Source: CAVTWY01 sp963738615 (lineage in GTDB: Bacteria; Pseudomonadota; Gammaproteobacteria; Burkholderiales; Burkholderiaceae_C). Taken from it: a DNA stretch of 64,000 nt. Below the pieces are notes generated by a model. It did not search any database. It saw nothing but the letters and a program-made list of their open reading frames with translations, and was not told where the DNA came from. Made by a program: the position numbers and the translations under genes. Positions 20,118 through 29,442 of the stretch are shown here, piece after piece (positions within the stretch are counted from its first letter, which is position 1; the number at the start of each line of letters is the position of its first letter). The DNA is taken from NCBI GenBank assembly GCA_963738615.1, contig CAVTXI010000019.1:806001-870000 (forward strand), given 5' to 3'.

Positions 20118-21431
20118 TCACCAACAGATCCCCTCGTAAAGCGCTCCGCAATCGCGCAACTCGGCGTAGCCCGCAAGGTCGACGAGGCGTCGCCCCGCCG
20201 CCGCCGCCGCGATTTCCTGCCGCGTGACCGCGTCCGCATGGCCGACCACGATCACCTGCGCACCGGCCAGCGCGTCGCGCGGCGTCGCCGCGAGCAGCTG
20301 ATCCAGGTGCGGCACCTCGCGGTCGATGAACTCCTTGTTTTTGCCGAGCAGGCGGCTGACCTCGACGAAGCCGTCGTAGATCGACAGCTCGAAGCCGCGC
20401 CCGATCAGCCTCTCGGCCAGCGTCACGAGCGGCGAGTCGCGCAGGTCGTCGGTGCCCGGCTTGAAGGCGAGGCCGAACAGCGCCACCTTGCAGCGTCCTG
20501 TGCGCGTAATCATCTGGAACGCCCGCTCGACGTGAGCCGCGTTGCTGTCGAGTAGCTGCGCCAGTGCCGGCACCGCCACGTCCAACTGGCGCGCCAGCGT
20601 CAGGAAGCCCTTCACTTCCTTCGGCAGGCACGAGCCGCCGAACGCGAAACCGGGGCGCAGGTACGCCGGCGAGATGTTGAGTTGACGGTCCTGGCAGAAG
20701 ATGCGCATCACTTCGCGGGCATCGAGGCCGCAGGCCTTGAGCACCGATCCCGCCTCGTTGGCGAAGACGATCTTCAACGCATGAAACACGTTGCACAGGT
20801 ATTTCACCGACTCGGCGACGCGGCAGGTCGTGCGCACCATGTCGCCGGGCAGTCCGGCGTACAGCTGTTCCATCACCTCATAGCCCGCGGCGTCGATGCT
20901 GCCGACCACGGTCTGCGGCGGCTGGTGAAAGTCCTTCACCGACGAGCCTTCGCGCAGGAACTCCGGGTTGAAGACGAGCGACAGCCGATCACCGATCCGG
21001 CGCCCAGCCGCCTGTTCGAGCAGCGGGCGCACGCGCTCCTCGGTGGTACCGGGGGGCACCGTGCTGCGCAGCACCACCGTGTGCGCGCCGGGCTTGTCGC
21101 GCAGCGCCGCGCCGATCGCGTGCATCACCTTGTCGACGGCACCGAGGTCGGGTGTGTAGTTCGGGTTCGACGGTGTGGCCACGGAAACCAGCGACAGCTC
21201 GCTGGCGCGCACCGCAGCGGCGCCGTCGCCGGTGGCCCGAAGCGTGCCGCCTTCGGTCGCGGCACGGATCAGCTCGTCGATGCCTTCCTCGACCACGGGA
21301 GACTGGCCGCGGTTGATCAGATCGACCTTGACAGGATTGGTGTCCACGCCGATCACCTCGTGGCCCAGCGCGGGCAGACAGGCGCACGAGACCGCGCCGA
21401 CATAGCCGAGCCCGAAGACGGATACCTTCAC
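20118..21431 (-). CDS. algD: GDP-mannose 6-dehydrogenase (AlgD-like)
   Basis: Oxidises GDP-mannose to GDP-mannuronate with two NAD+, giving a uronic acid building block for the polymer. The 437-residue product begins VSVFGLGYVGAV (NAD-binding GxGYxG). The catalytic cysteine lies in PGFAFGGSCLPKEV at residue 268, the same number as in Pseudomonas AlgD, and the protein ends EGICW as AlgD does. The GTG at 21431 is the start: AGGAGG lies 7 bases upstream. That GTG overlaps the deacetylase stop as GTGA, so the two are translationally coupled. This predicts a mannuronate-type residue in the polysaccharide, unless epimerised or modified later. Confidence 0.92.
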   Translation of the reverse strand: MKVSVFGLGYVGAVSCACLPALGHEVIGVDTNPVKVDLINRGQSPVVEEGIDELIRAATEGGTLRATGDGAAAVRASELSLVSVATPSNPNYTPDLGAVDKVMHAIGAALRDKPGAHTVVLRSTVPPGTTEERVRPLLEQAAGRRIGDRLSLVFNPEFLREGSSVKDFHQPPQTVVGSIDAAGYEVMEQLYAGLPGDMVRTTCRVAESVKYLCNVFHALKIVFANEAGSVLKACGLDAREVMRIFCQDRQLNISPAYLRPGFAFGGSCLPKEVKGFLTLARQLDVAVPALAQLLDSNAAHVERAFQMITRTGRCKVALFGLAFKPGTDDLRDSPLVTLAERLIGRGFELSIYDGFVEVSRLLGKNKEFIDREVPHLDQLLAATPRDALAGAQVIVVGHADAVTRQEIAAAAAGRRLVDLAGYAELRDCGALYEGICW

Positions 21432-22486
21432 GTGCAAGCCTCCTGCTGTTGCTCCGCTACCGCCGGCGCTGGTAAGCGCCGCGCCGCCAACAGCGTCTGC
21501 GCACAGCGCAGGCCGAAGGCCCACATCCGCCGGTCCCACGGCGTGAAGCGCGGCAACTGGTAGGGGTCGGTGCCGCGGTCCGCGGCGCCGCGCGCGGTGG
21601 TGACCGCGCAGGCGTAGCCGGCGCCCCTCACGAGCGCGACGTCGCGTGCGCCGTAGTCGCGGCCGGGAACGCCGTTCGGATAGGCGAAAGCCCGAGGCGG
21701 CTCGCCCAGCCATTGCGCGAGCTGCTCGCGGCCAGCACCGATCTCGTTGCCCGCTGCGGCGTCGGACAAGCGCGAGAGGATCGGGTGGCTCACCGTGTGG
21801 CCGCCGACGTCAAAGCCCATGCCGCGCCACGCGCGCAGCTGCTCGCGCGACATCATCAGCGGCGGCGCAGACGGCACCGCCGCGCGGCGCGCGATTAAGT
21901 CCGTGATCGCTGCGCGTTCGTCGGGTGGCAAGGTCTTGAGCTTGGGCAACGCCGTAGCGATCAACCGGCGCCGCGACGCATCGTCATCCACGGCGGCGAC
22001 ATCGAGCCCGAACTCGCGCCAGTCCACCTCGCCCGGCGGCAGCGCGCGCACGGCTTCGATCAGGCTGTCGTTCCACATGCGGCGTCCATCGCTGTAGGCA
22101 GTCGCAACGAACACGGTCGCCGTCGCGCCGTGGCGCTGCAGGATCGGCGCCGCCAGCGTCAGGTTGTCGGCGTAGCCATCGTCGAAGGTGATGCATGCAG
22201 CCGCAGCCGGAAGTCGGTCGCGCGCCAGCGCCTCGGCCGCATCGGCCAGCGCGAGCACGCGGAACTGCTGCGTCAGGAAGCCCACGATGCGATCGAAGCG
22301 ATGGGTCTCGGGCTCGCCCGGACGCAGCGCATCCTCGGCCGCGAGAACGCGATGGAAGATGAACACCAGCAGACGGCCGCGAGCTCCTGCCGGCGCCAGC
22401 CAACGTAGCGGTCGCGGCACGAACAGGTCGCGTGCCCGTCGGCGCGTCTGCAGGTCAGCGGCTTCCGGCACGCCGCACCCCGACAC
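21428..22486 (-). CDS. Polysaccharide deacetylase family protein
   Basis: About 352 residues with a NodB-type deacetylase domain. The first metal/catalytic motif is ITFDDGYADN near residue 100, and the HxxxH metal ligand motif is in GGHTVSHPILS. AFAYPNG follows as motif 3. Such enzymes remove N- or O-acetyl groups from polysaccharides. The start at 22486 is GTG and overlaps the ligase gene by 32 bases; a GTG at 22471 would shorten the overlap. It is second to last of the leftward XrtA operon and overlaps algD by four bases. It differs from the XrtA-typical deacetylase at 35.2 kb, being longer and having a split domain, so the locus has two deacetylases. Confidence 0.85.
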   Translation of the reverse strand: MSGCGVPEAADLQTRRRARDLFVPRPLRWLAPAGARGRLLVFIFHRVLAAEDALRPGEPETHRFDRIVGFLTQQFRVLALADAAEALARDRLPAAAACITFDDGYADNLTLAAPILQRHGATATVFVATAYSDGRRMWNDSLIEAVRALPPGEVDWREFGLDVAAVDDDASRRRLIATALPKLKTLPPDERAAITDLIARRAAVPSAPPLMMSREQLRAWRGMGFDVGGHTVSHPILSRLSDAAAGNEIGAGREQLAQWLGEPPRAFAYPNGVPGRDYGARDVALVRGAGYACAVTTARGAADRGTDPYQLPRFTPWDRRMWAFGLRCAQTLLAARRLPAPAVAEQQQEACT

Positions 22487-23747
22487 GTTCGCGCTCGACC
22501 ACCGGTGCGGCTACCGGCGCCGCAGCCAGTCTGTGCACCAGAACCATGATCACGACCAAGTAGTAATACAGATCCCAGTACCCGATGTTGACGAAGGCGC
22601 CCCCGACCGCATAACCGATCAGGCTGACCTGGATTGCGCGTGCGAGTTGCGCTGACCACAACAAATCGTCGCGCCCACGTGCGCGCGCGATCGTGCGGCG
22701 CGCGACGACCCAGGTCGAGATGCCGATCGAGACGAAGATCAGAAATCCGACGTAGCCGTGTTCGCCGAGCGTCTGAAAGTAGATGCTATGCGCGGAGTGC
22801 ACGGCGTCTGGGGCGGGTGAGTAGCGTGCAGATGTGCGCGGGGAGTACATCTCGAAGCCGCCGCCGACCAGCGGCCGGTCATTGGCGACGTTGAACAGCA
22901 TCGTCCACGTGGTGATGCGACTCATCGCAGAGCCGTCCTCCTCGTAGGTCGAGATCGTATCCATTCGGTCGAACCAGGTCTTGGGCAGCACGCCGATCGC
23001 CAGCGGGATCAGCGGCACGACCAAGATCGCAGCCAACAGTTTGCGCGAGCTTTTCAGCCACAGGTAGACCAGCATCACGCACACGGCGAGGAAGCCGCCA
23101 CGCGAAAAGGTACCGAGCACGGCCATCGCGCTCAGGCCCATCGCTGCGAGCAGGCCGTGACGCACCCACATCGACGTCGCAACCAAGCGCAGGTAGTGCA
23201 TCAGCGGGATGACGAGAATCATTGCGACAGCGATTGAGTTGTTGTCGGTCAGGTAACTCTTTCCCGGTGGACCGAGCACGCGGCCGCCACCGCCTGTGGC
23301 GATGGTAAAGATGCCACCTTTGATCCCGTAGAAGCCGACCGAGATCACGATGACCCACAGCATCCAGTGGATCTGCTGGCGAGTGCGCAGCAGCATCGCG
23401 CAGATGTGCACAAACAGAAAACTCTTCAGGACCTCTTCCAAGCGCGTGACGGCGCTTTCCCGCTCCAGAGCGAACAGCGTCGTCACGCAGGTCCACAGCG
23501 GCAGCGCCAAGAGCAGCATCAAGATGCCGTTCGAGTCGTATCGCACTTGGTCGCGGTTGAGCGCGATCGAGATCAGCGTACAGACCGCCACGATCAGCAC
23601 GAACGGGAACTCATGGGCGAAGCCGAAGGCGTAACGGTAGGGCGTCATCAAGCTGAGCCAGGCGTAGGTCAGCAGCCCGATCACGGGCCGGCGCAGGATG
23701 AACGGCAAGATGGCCAAGACCAACGCAGTAAACGCGACGTCCCTCAC
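22455..23747 (-). CDS. Putative O-glycosylation/O-antigen ligase, exosortase A-associated
   Basis: Integral membrane protein of about 430 residues with around ten hydrophobic segments (for example VAFTALVLAILPFILRR, IHWMLWVIVISVGFYG, LLAAMGLSAMAVLGTF). The large periplasmic loop carries the Wzy_C region, VGGGFEMYSPRTSARYSP followed by VHSAHSIYFQTLGEHGYVG. This matches the exosortase A-associated ligase family (TIGR03097), which joins or polymerises sugar units in the periplasm. The start is the GTG at 23747, after GGGAGGGAGCG; the upstream GTG at 23765 is part of that ribosome site. It overlaps the glycosyltransferase stop by four bases (GTGA). Confidence 0.88.
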   Translation of the reverse strand: MRDVAFTALVLAILPFILRRPVIGLLTYAWLSLMTPYRYAFGFAHEFPFVLIVAVCTLISIALNRDQVRYDSNGILMLLLALPLWTCVTTLFALERESAVTRLEEVLKSFLFVHICAMLLRTRQQIHWMLWVIVISVGFYGIKGGIFTIATGGGGRVLGPPGKSYLTDNNSIAVAMILVIPLMHYLRLVATSMWVRHGLLAAMGLSAMAVLGTFSRGGFLAVCVMLVYLWLKSSRKLLAAILVVPLIPLAIGVLPKTWFDRMDTISTYEEDGSAMSRITTWTMLFNVANDRPLVGGGFEMYSPRTSARYSPAPDAVHSAHSIYFQTLGEHGYVGFLIFVSIGISTWVVARRTIARARGRDDLLWSAQLARAIQVSLIGYAVGGAFVNIGYWDLYYYLVVIMVLVHRLAAAPVAAPVVERERVGVRRAGSR

Positions 23748-24979
23748 CGCTCCCTCCCTGCGCACTGTGGCGTCGCGTGTGTGCGTGCCTGCTCGTTGTG
23801 CGGCTGAGCCAAGCGCTGGAAGATCGCTTCCTGCCCACGTGTCGTGCTTGCCCAGTCGAAGCGTTCGGCATGCCGCCGAACGGCGTCCGGATCGCGCACT
23901 CGGGCGCCAACACGGCGCACCGCTGCGGCCAGCGTCGGCGCGCTGTGCTCTGCAAACAGCGCGCCGGCCGCGTCGGCGTCGATCAGGTCAGGAACGCCTC
24001 CCACGGCCGCCCCGACAACCGGCGTGCCGCAGGCCAGCGCCTCGAGCACGACGTTGGGCGAACCTTCGCGCGACGAAGGCAGTAACAGCAGGTCCGCCGC
24101 ACTGTAGTAAGAAGCCAGCTCGCGCTGGTCGACGCGGCCACAGAAAAGCACACGACCCTCGACACCGAGGCGTCGCGCCAGCGCCTGCAGCGCGCCCGCA
24201 TCAGGCCCGGCACCGACCAGATGCAGCCGGTAGCCCGGCAGCGCCGCCAGCGCTTCGATGGCGAGCCCCTGACCCTTGTTCTCGACCAGGTTGCCCACCA
24301 CGAGCAGCGTCGGCGCCTCCGGCCAACCAAGGCGGCGCCGTGCATCAGCCTGTGGCAGCGGCGCGAAGCGTGCCAGATCGACACCGTTGCCAAGCACGCT
24401 CACGCGTGGCATGCCCAGCTCGGTCATGCGTGCGGCCAGTGCGCGTGACACGGCCACCGACGTGTCGGCGTGCCGCGCGGCCCGCCGCATCAGCCGACGC
24501 GGCCAGGCGAAGTCGGCAATCAGGTTGATGTCGCTGCCGCGCGCGGTGATCACCAGTGGCTTGCCGAGCCTGCGTGCGAGCAGCGCGGCCGCCACGCCAT
24601 CGGGATAGTAGTAATGCGCGTCGATCGCGTCGAAGTCGAAACCTTCGCGGACCAGGCGTCGCAGCGCGCCCAGCGCGCCGGCAGCCATCGTGAATGGAGC
24701 GATGTTCATGCCGACCTTGGGCGGCAGGAGGTAGCGTGGATGTATGACGTCGATGTTGTTCCAGGTCTCGCGTGCCGGCGTGCGCGCGATCTCTGCATAG
24801 TCGCCCCGTCGCGCAGCGGCATAGGGCACCCAAGGCACCGGCGCCACCACCTTGGCGTCGACCGCGCCGCCGGCCAGCAGTTCGCGCAGGCGCGTCTCGA
24901 CAAAGACGCCGTGTTGCGGTCGCGCGCTGCTCGGGTACAGCGAGGAGAAAAGCACGATCCGGGGACGCATCCGATTCAT
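23744..24979 (-). CDS. Family 4 glycosyltransferase
   Basis: About 411 residues, GT-B fold, with the N-terminal acceptor half (LFSSLYPSSARPQHGVFVE, DAIDAHYYYPDGVAAALLAR) and the C-terminal nucleotide-sugar half (VVGNLVENKGQGLAIEAL, LLPSSREGSPNVVLEALACGTPVVG, the last containing the E-x7-E motif). It transfers a sugar to the lipid-linked repeat unit at the cytoplasmic membrane. ATG at 24979 is chosen; ATG at 24970 is an alternative. It overlaps the upstream sugar transferase by four bases (ATGA) and the ligase by four, and belongs to the leftward XrtA operon. The frame is intact, unlike the genes immediately upstream. Confidence 0.88.
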   Translation of the reverse strand: MNRMRPRIVLFSSLYPSSARPQHGVFVETRLRELLAGGAVDAKVVAPVPWVPYAAARRGDYAEIARTPARETWNNIDVIHPRYLLPPKVGMNIAPFTMAAGALGALRRLVREGFDFDAIDAHYYYPDGVAAALLARRLGKPLVITARGSDINLIADFAWPRRLMRRAARHADTSVAVSRALAARMTELGMPRVSVLGNGVDLARFAPLPQADARRRLGWPEAPTLLVVGNLVENKGQGLAIEALAALPGYRLHLVGAGPDAGALQALARRLGVEGRVLFCGRVDQRELASYYSAADLLLLPSSREGSPNVVLEALACGTPVVGAAVGGVPDLIDADAAGALFAEHSAPTLAAAVRRVGARVRDPDAVRRHAERFDWASTTRGQEAIFQRLAQPHNEQARTHATPQCAGRER

Positions 24980-26208
24980 CTGACTGCGGGCGGGCCGGAT
25001 CTCGGGCCGTGCACACATCTTTCGACGATGCGGTCCAGGCGCACCATCGATCCAGCCCAGGCGTGGTGACTCATGACGCGGCGCCGGCCGGACTCGCTGA
25101 ACCGACGCCGCAGTTCATCGGACTGGACCAGCGACAGGATCGCCGACACCTGCTCGGACGGCGTGTCCGCGACCAGCAGGTGCTGCCCGGGTTGCGCATC
25201 GACGCCGCCCGCGGCGACGCTGCTCGTGACCACCGGCACGCCCATCGCCATCGCCTCGAGGATCTTGTTCTGCGTGCCGCGCGCGATGTCGAGCGGCGCG
25301 ACCATCAGCGCCGAGCGTCGCACGTACGGCCGCACGTCGGGCACCGAGCCCGTGACCGTGACGCCCGGCAGCTCGCCCAGCTGCGCGGATCGCCGGCGAC
25401 GGATCGGCGCCGACGATCAGCAGCTTCAGCGCGGGCCGCTGCTGCTTGAGCAGCGGCCACGCGTCCTGTGCAGAAGTCGCAACATGCACTCCTGGTTCGG
25501 GTAGTAGTCCATGCGGCCGACGAAGCTCGATCGTGTCGGCGTCGTAGCGGCTCGTCGGTCGGCTGCGAAGTACTCGCTGTCGACGCCGTTCGGGAACCAG
25601 TCGGTCGCCGCGCCGGTGCCGTAGCCCTCGAGCGTCTCCCACTCGGCGCGCGTCGTCGCGGTGCACAGGTCGAACCGCCGCGCGAGCCGCTTCTCCTCGC
25701 GCGAGCATCTTGCGGCCCTCGAGCCAGTAGCCCAGCGACAGCGGGAACGGCTTGTAGCTGCGCGTACTCGAGCCACTTCTGCGAATCCATGTCGCCGAAG
25801 TCGAGGATCTTCGGCACGTCGCGCACGTGCTGCACATACTGCGCCACCGACGAGCAGTGCACGAAGATCAGGTCGAAGCGGCTGCTGCGCCAGGCAGCCG
25901 GCGCATCGCTGCGGGCGAGATCGGCGCTGTAGAAGTAGCCCATCGACGACGGTGTCGGCGTGCGGCAGCCGCGCCACCATGCGCAGCCCACTGCACCGGC
26001 TCGCGCACCTGCGCGATCTCGAACTGCGTCGCAGTACGGCGCGATGCCCTCGCGCCTCGCGCCGCCTCCTGCGTGCGAGCGCGCCAGCGAGCACACCGTG
26101 ACCTCGATGGCCCTGGCCGTGCAGGTGCCGGATCATGTTGAACGGCCGGATCTTGCCGCCGCGCTTGGGCGGAAACGGAAAGCGGTGGCAGACGTAGAGG
26201 ATCTTCAT
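24976..26208 (-). pseudogene. XrtA/EpsH1-associated sugar transferase, TIGR03087 type (frame-disrupted)
   Basis: Glycosyltransferase of the Stp1 family typical of PEP-CTERM/exosortase A loci. The start MKILYVCHRFPFPPKRGGK at 26208 and the C-terminal block GTQNKILEAMAMGVPVVTSS to the stop at 24976 are clear. Between them the frame changes repeatedly. Segments such as PKILDFGDMDSQKWLEYA, TDWFPNGVDSEYF and VGRMDYYPNQ are recovered in different frames. The first break lies near 26118, where an extra A splits the HLHGQG-EVTVCSLA junction. The total of 1233 bases equals 411 codons, right for the family. I see no internal stops other than those caused by the shifts, so sequence errors are the likelier cause. 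Start and stop overlap both neighbours as ATGA. Confidence 0.85.
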
Positions 26209-28189
26209 GCCGCCGCTCCAGCGACGATGCCTTGCAGCTCGTCGGCCACGTCCTGCGCGCGACGCGCCCGTCGAGGTAGACGCGCGCACCAGATCTCGAG
26301 GTTGAGCAGCGCCAGCAGCCGGTCGGTGCCGTCGACTGCGGTTGGCGCGATGGTCGGCGATCAGCGCCGCGCACCGGCCGTCGGGTCGAAGCAGGCCGCG
26401 CGCGCGCGACCGCCTCGGCGCCGAGCAGCGCGCGTCAGCACCGGGGCCAGTTCGCGCCTTGAGCCACGCGCCCATCGGCGTGCCGAAGCCGCGCTTCTTG
26501 CGGTCCAGGATCTCCGGCGGCAGCACGTCCGCAAGCGCCTCCTTCATCAGCGTGCTTCAGCTGGCCGCCGCGGATCTTGATCGGCTGCCGGCATGCGCGC
26601 GGCGAGCTCGACCAGCTCGTGATCGAGCAGCGGCACGCGGCACTCGAGCGAGACCGCCATGCTCATCTTGTCGGTGAGCATCAGCAGGTCGTCGGGCAGC
26701 TGCGTCTCGGCATCGACGGCCAGCATGCGGTTGAGCGCGTCGTCGCTCGTCGCCGTGCCGCGAACGCCGCGTCGATCGCATCGCGTCGTCGCCGCGCCGG
26801 CTCGCGCAGCAGCCGCGTCGCGCCATCGTCGCGGGAACACCTGGACGTAGGAGCGGTAGCGCTCGTCGAACGGCAGCTCGGCCGCTGCCGAGGAAGCCCT
26901 TGGCCAGCCGCAGAGCGTTGAGCAGCGGCGAGTGCCGGTCGCTCGGCAGCTGCTCGCCGCCAGCGCGCGCGCCGCGCGCCGCAGCCCAGCCGGCAGCCGC
27001 TCGAAGTACGGCGCTGGTAGTGATCGCCGAGGTAGCGCCGGTAGCCGCCGAACAGCTCGTCGCCGCCCACGCCGGACAGGATCACCGTGACGTCGCGGCG
27101 CGCGAACTCGCGACACGAGATAGGTCGTGATGAACGCGCGTGTCGGCGATCGGCTCGTCCATGTGCCACAGCAGCTGCGGCAGCAGCCCGACGACGTCGG
27201 GCTTGCACCACGATCTCGTGGTGCTCGGTGCCGAACAGCTGCGCGACGCTGGCGCGCATAGGGCAGCTCGTTGTAGAAGCGTCTCGGCCGCGCCGCCCTC
27301 GAAGCCGATGGCATAGGTCTTGACCGGCCGCATCGCTGTGCGCGCGCCATGCAGGCCGACGACCGCGCTCGAATCGACGCCGCCGGACAGGAAGGCGCCG
27401 ATCGGCACGTCGCTCACCATCTGCATGCGCACCGATTCCTCGAGCCGCGCGCGCACGCGCTCGACCCACTCGTCCTCGGTCGAGCGCGCTGGTCGATCGT
27501 CGGCCGGGATGCTGCCAGTAGCGCCGCTCGTCGCACGCGGCCGTCTTCGACCGTCGAGCAGCGTCGCCGGCGGCAGCTTGCGCGATGCCGCGGAAGATCG
27601 ACTGCGGCGCCGGCACGTAGCCCAGGTGCAGGTAGGCCGGCAGCGCGCGCGGATCGAGCTCGGCGCGCTGACGCCGGGCAGCGCGAGCAAGCGCCTTGGC
27701 CTCGGTGGCGAAGGCGAGCCGCTTGCCGTCGCTGCGCCACGTAGATCGGCTTGATGCCGAGGCGGTCGCGGCCGATCAGCAGCCGGCGGCGCCGCGCGTC
27801 CCACAGCGCGAAGCCGAACATGCCGTTCAGGCGATGCGACGAAGTCGTCGCCGTCAGCTCGCGTAGCAGGTGCAGGATCGACCTCGCTGTCGGAGCCGGT
27901 CTTGAAGCGGTGGCCCGCGCGCCTGCAGCTCGCGGCGCAGCTCGCGGAAGTTGTAGATCTCGCCGTTGCAGACCAGCCAGAGCGTGCCGTCGTCGTTGGA
28001 CAGCGGCTGGTGGCCGCCGGCCAGATCGATGATCGACAGCCGGCGCATGCCGATGCGCGCACGGGCCGTCGATGTGCATGCCTTCGTCGTCGGGGCCGCG
28101 ATGCGCGGTGACGCGCGCCCATGGCCGCGAGCGCGTCGCGGCTCGACGGGCGCGCCGTCGAGTTGCAGGATGCCGTGGATGCCGCACAT
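26205..28189 (-). pseudogene. asnB: Asparagine synthase (glutamine-hydrolysing), XrtA locus (frame-disrupted)
   Basis: Amidotransferase of the AsnB family, expected about 640 residues. It starts MCGIHGILQLDG at 28189 with the nucleophile Cys2, followed across frames by RRLSIIDLAGGHQPLSN, CNGEIYNFRELR, the PP-loop FLSGGVDSSAVV, LSGVGGDELFGGYRRY, PLLDHELVELAARMP and the C-terminal RKKRGFGTPMGAWL. The stop at 26205 overlaps the next start as ATGA. More than ten one-base shifts interrupt the frame, while motifs remain perfect. Related enzymes in exopolysaccharide loci probably amidate uronic acid carboxyls, which would fit the mannuronate predicted from AlgD. That use is inferred from context. 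Confidence 0.84.
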
Positions 28190-28194
28190 GGCGC

Positions 28195-29442
28195 TCAGGC
28201 CCCGCAGCGCCGCGCACGCACGGCGCGCCGCGACGCGGCCAGCGCCGTCGGTAGACCTCGCGCATAGCGCGCGACGCTGCGCGCCCAGGTGCGCTCGGTC
28301 TCGACGAAGCGGCGCGCCTGCGCGCGGATGCGCGGCCAGTCGTCGCGCTGCGCGAGCACCGCTCGATCGCCGGCGCCAGCGCGCTGGCGTCGCCGGCCGG
28401 GAACAGGAAGCCGGTCTCGCCGTCGCGGATCAGCTCGCGGTGGCCGCCGACGTCGGAGGCGACGAGCATGCGGCCCTGCGCCATCGCCTCCAGCGGCTTC
28501 AGCGGCGTGACGAGTTCGGTCAGCCGCATCGGCAGGCGCGGATAGGCCAGCACGTCGATCAGCTCGTAGTAGCGCTGCACCTCGGCGTGCGGCACGCGGC
28601 CGGTGAACACGACGCGGTCGGCAAGCCCGGCGTCGCGCGACCTGCGCGCTGCAGCGCCTGCTCCTGCGGCCCGCCGCCGACCAGCAGCACGCGCAGCTCG
28701 GGGTGTCGCGGCGCGAGTCAGCGCGACGGCCTCGAGCAGCAGGTCAGTCCTTCGTAGCCGTAGAACGAGCCGGCGAAGCCGAGCACCGTGCAGCCCGTCC
28801 AGCCCGAGCTGGCTGCGCAGCGCCGCGTCGGCCGCGCGCGCCGAAGCGGAAGCTCCGCGACGTCGACCGCGTTGGGAATACCGTGATGCGCTCGTCGGCA
28901 ATGCCGCGCGCGGCGATGTCGCCGCGCAGGCCCTCGCAGATCGTCGTCACGTGGTCGGCGCGGCGCAGCGCGAAGGTCTCGAGCGCACGCGACAGCGCGG
29001 TAGCGCAGGCTGCCTTCGCGTGGTGCGTGCCGTGATCGACCGCCGCGTCTTCCCAGAGCGCGCGCACCTCGTAGACGACCGGCATGCCGTGCCGTCGCCC
29101 GACCCGCAGCGCCGGCAGCGCGTTGAGCACCGGCGAGTGCGCGTGCAGGATGTCGGGCGCGATCGCTCGCGACCAGCTCGTCGATGCGCGTGACGCGGTC
29201 AGCCGCGCATCTCGCGCCCGGCAGGCCGCGGTGCCCGCGCGCATCGGGCGTGCGGTAGAAGCGCCAGCCGTCGACCATTTCCTCGCGCAACGCGCCAGGA
29301 CCCTGCTTGGGCGTGGTCAAGGCTGCAAGGTCTCCCAGCCGAGCGCGCGCTGCTCGCGCAGGATCGCGAGCGTGCGGAAGGTGTAGCCGCTGTGCAGCGG
29401 CAGCGAGTGGTCGAGGACGTGAAGGATGCGCAGGCCCGTCAC
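28195..29442 (-). pseudogene. Exosortase A-associated glycosyltransferase, TIGR04063 type (frame-disrupted)
   Basis: GT4-type glycosyltransferase. The N-terminal segment LRILHVLDHSLPLHSGYTFR and later LREEMVDGWRFYRTPD, HAHSPVLNALPALRVGRR, VVYEVRALWEDAA, GFAGSFYGYEGL and LEAMAQGRMLVASDVGGHR define the Daro_2409-like family seen in XrtA loci. The GTG at 29442, with GAGGG upstream, overlaps the upstream amidotransferase stop as GTGA. The TGA at 28195 lies 5 bases before the next start. The span of 1248 bases equals 416 codons, the expected size, but several one-base indels break the frame. I treat these as probable sequence errors because motifs on both sides are intact. Confidence 0.84.
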
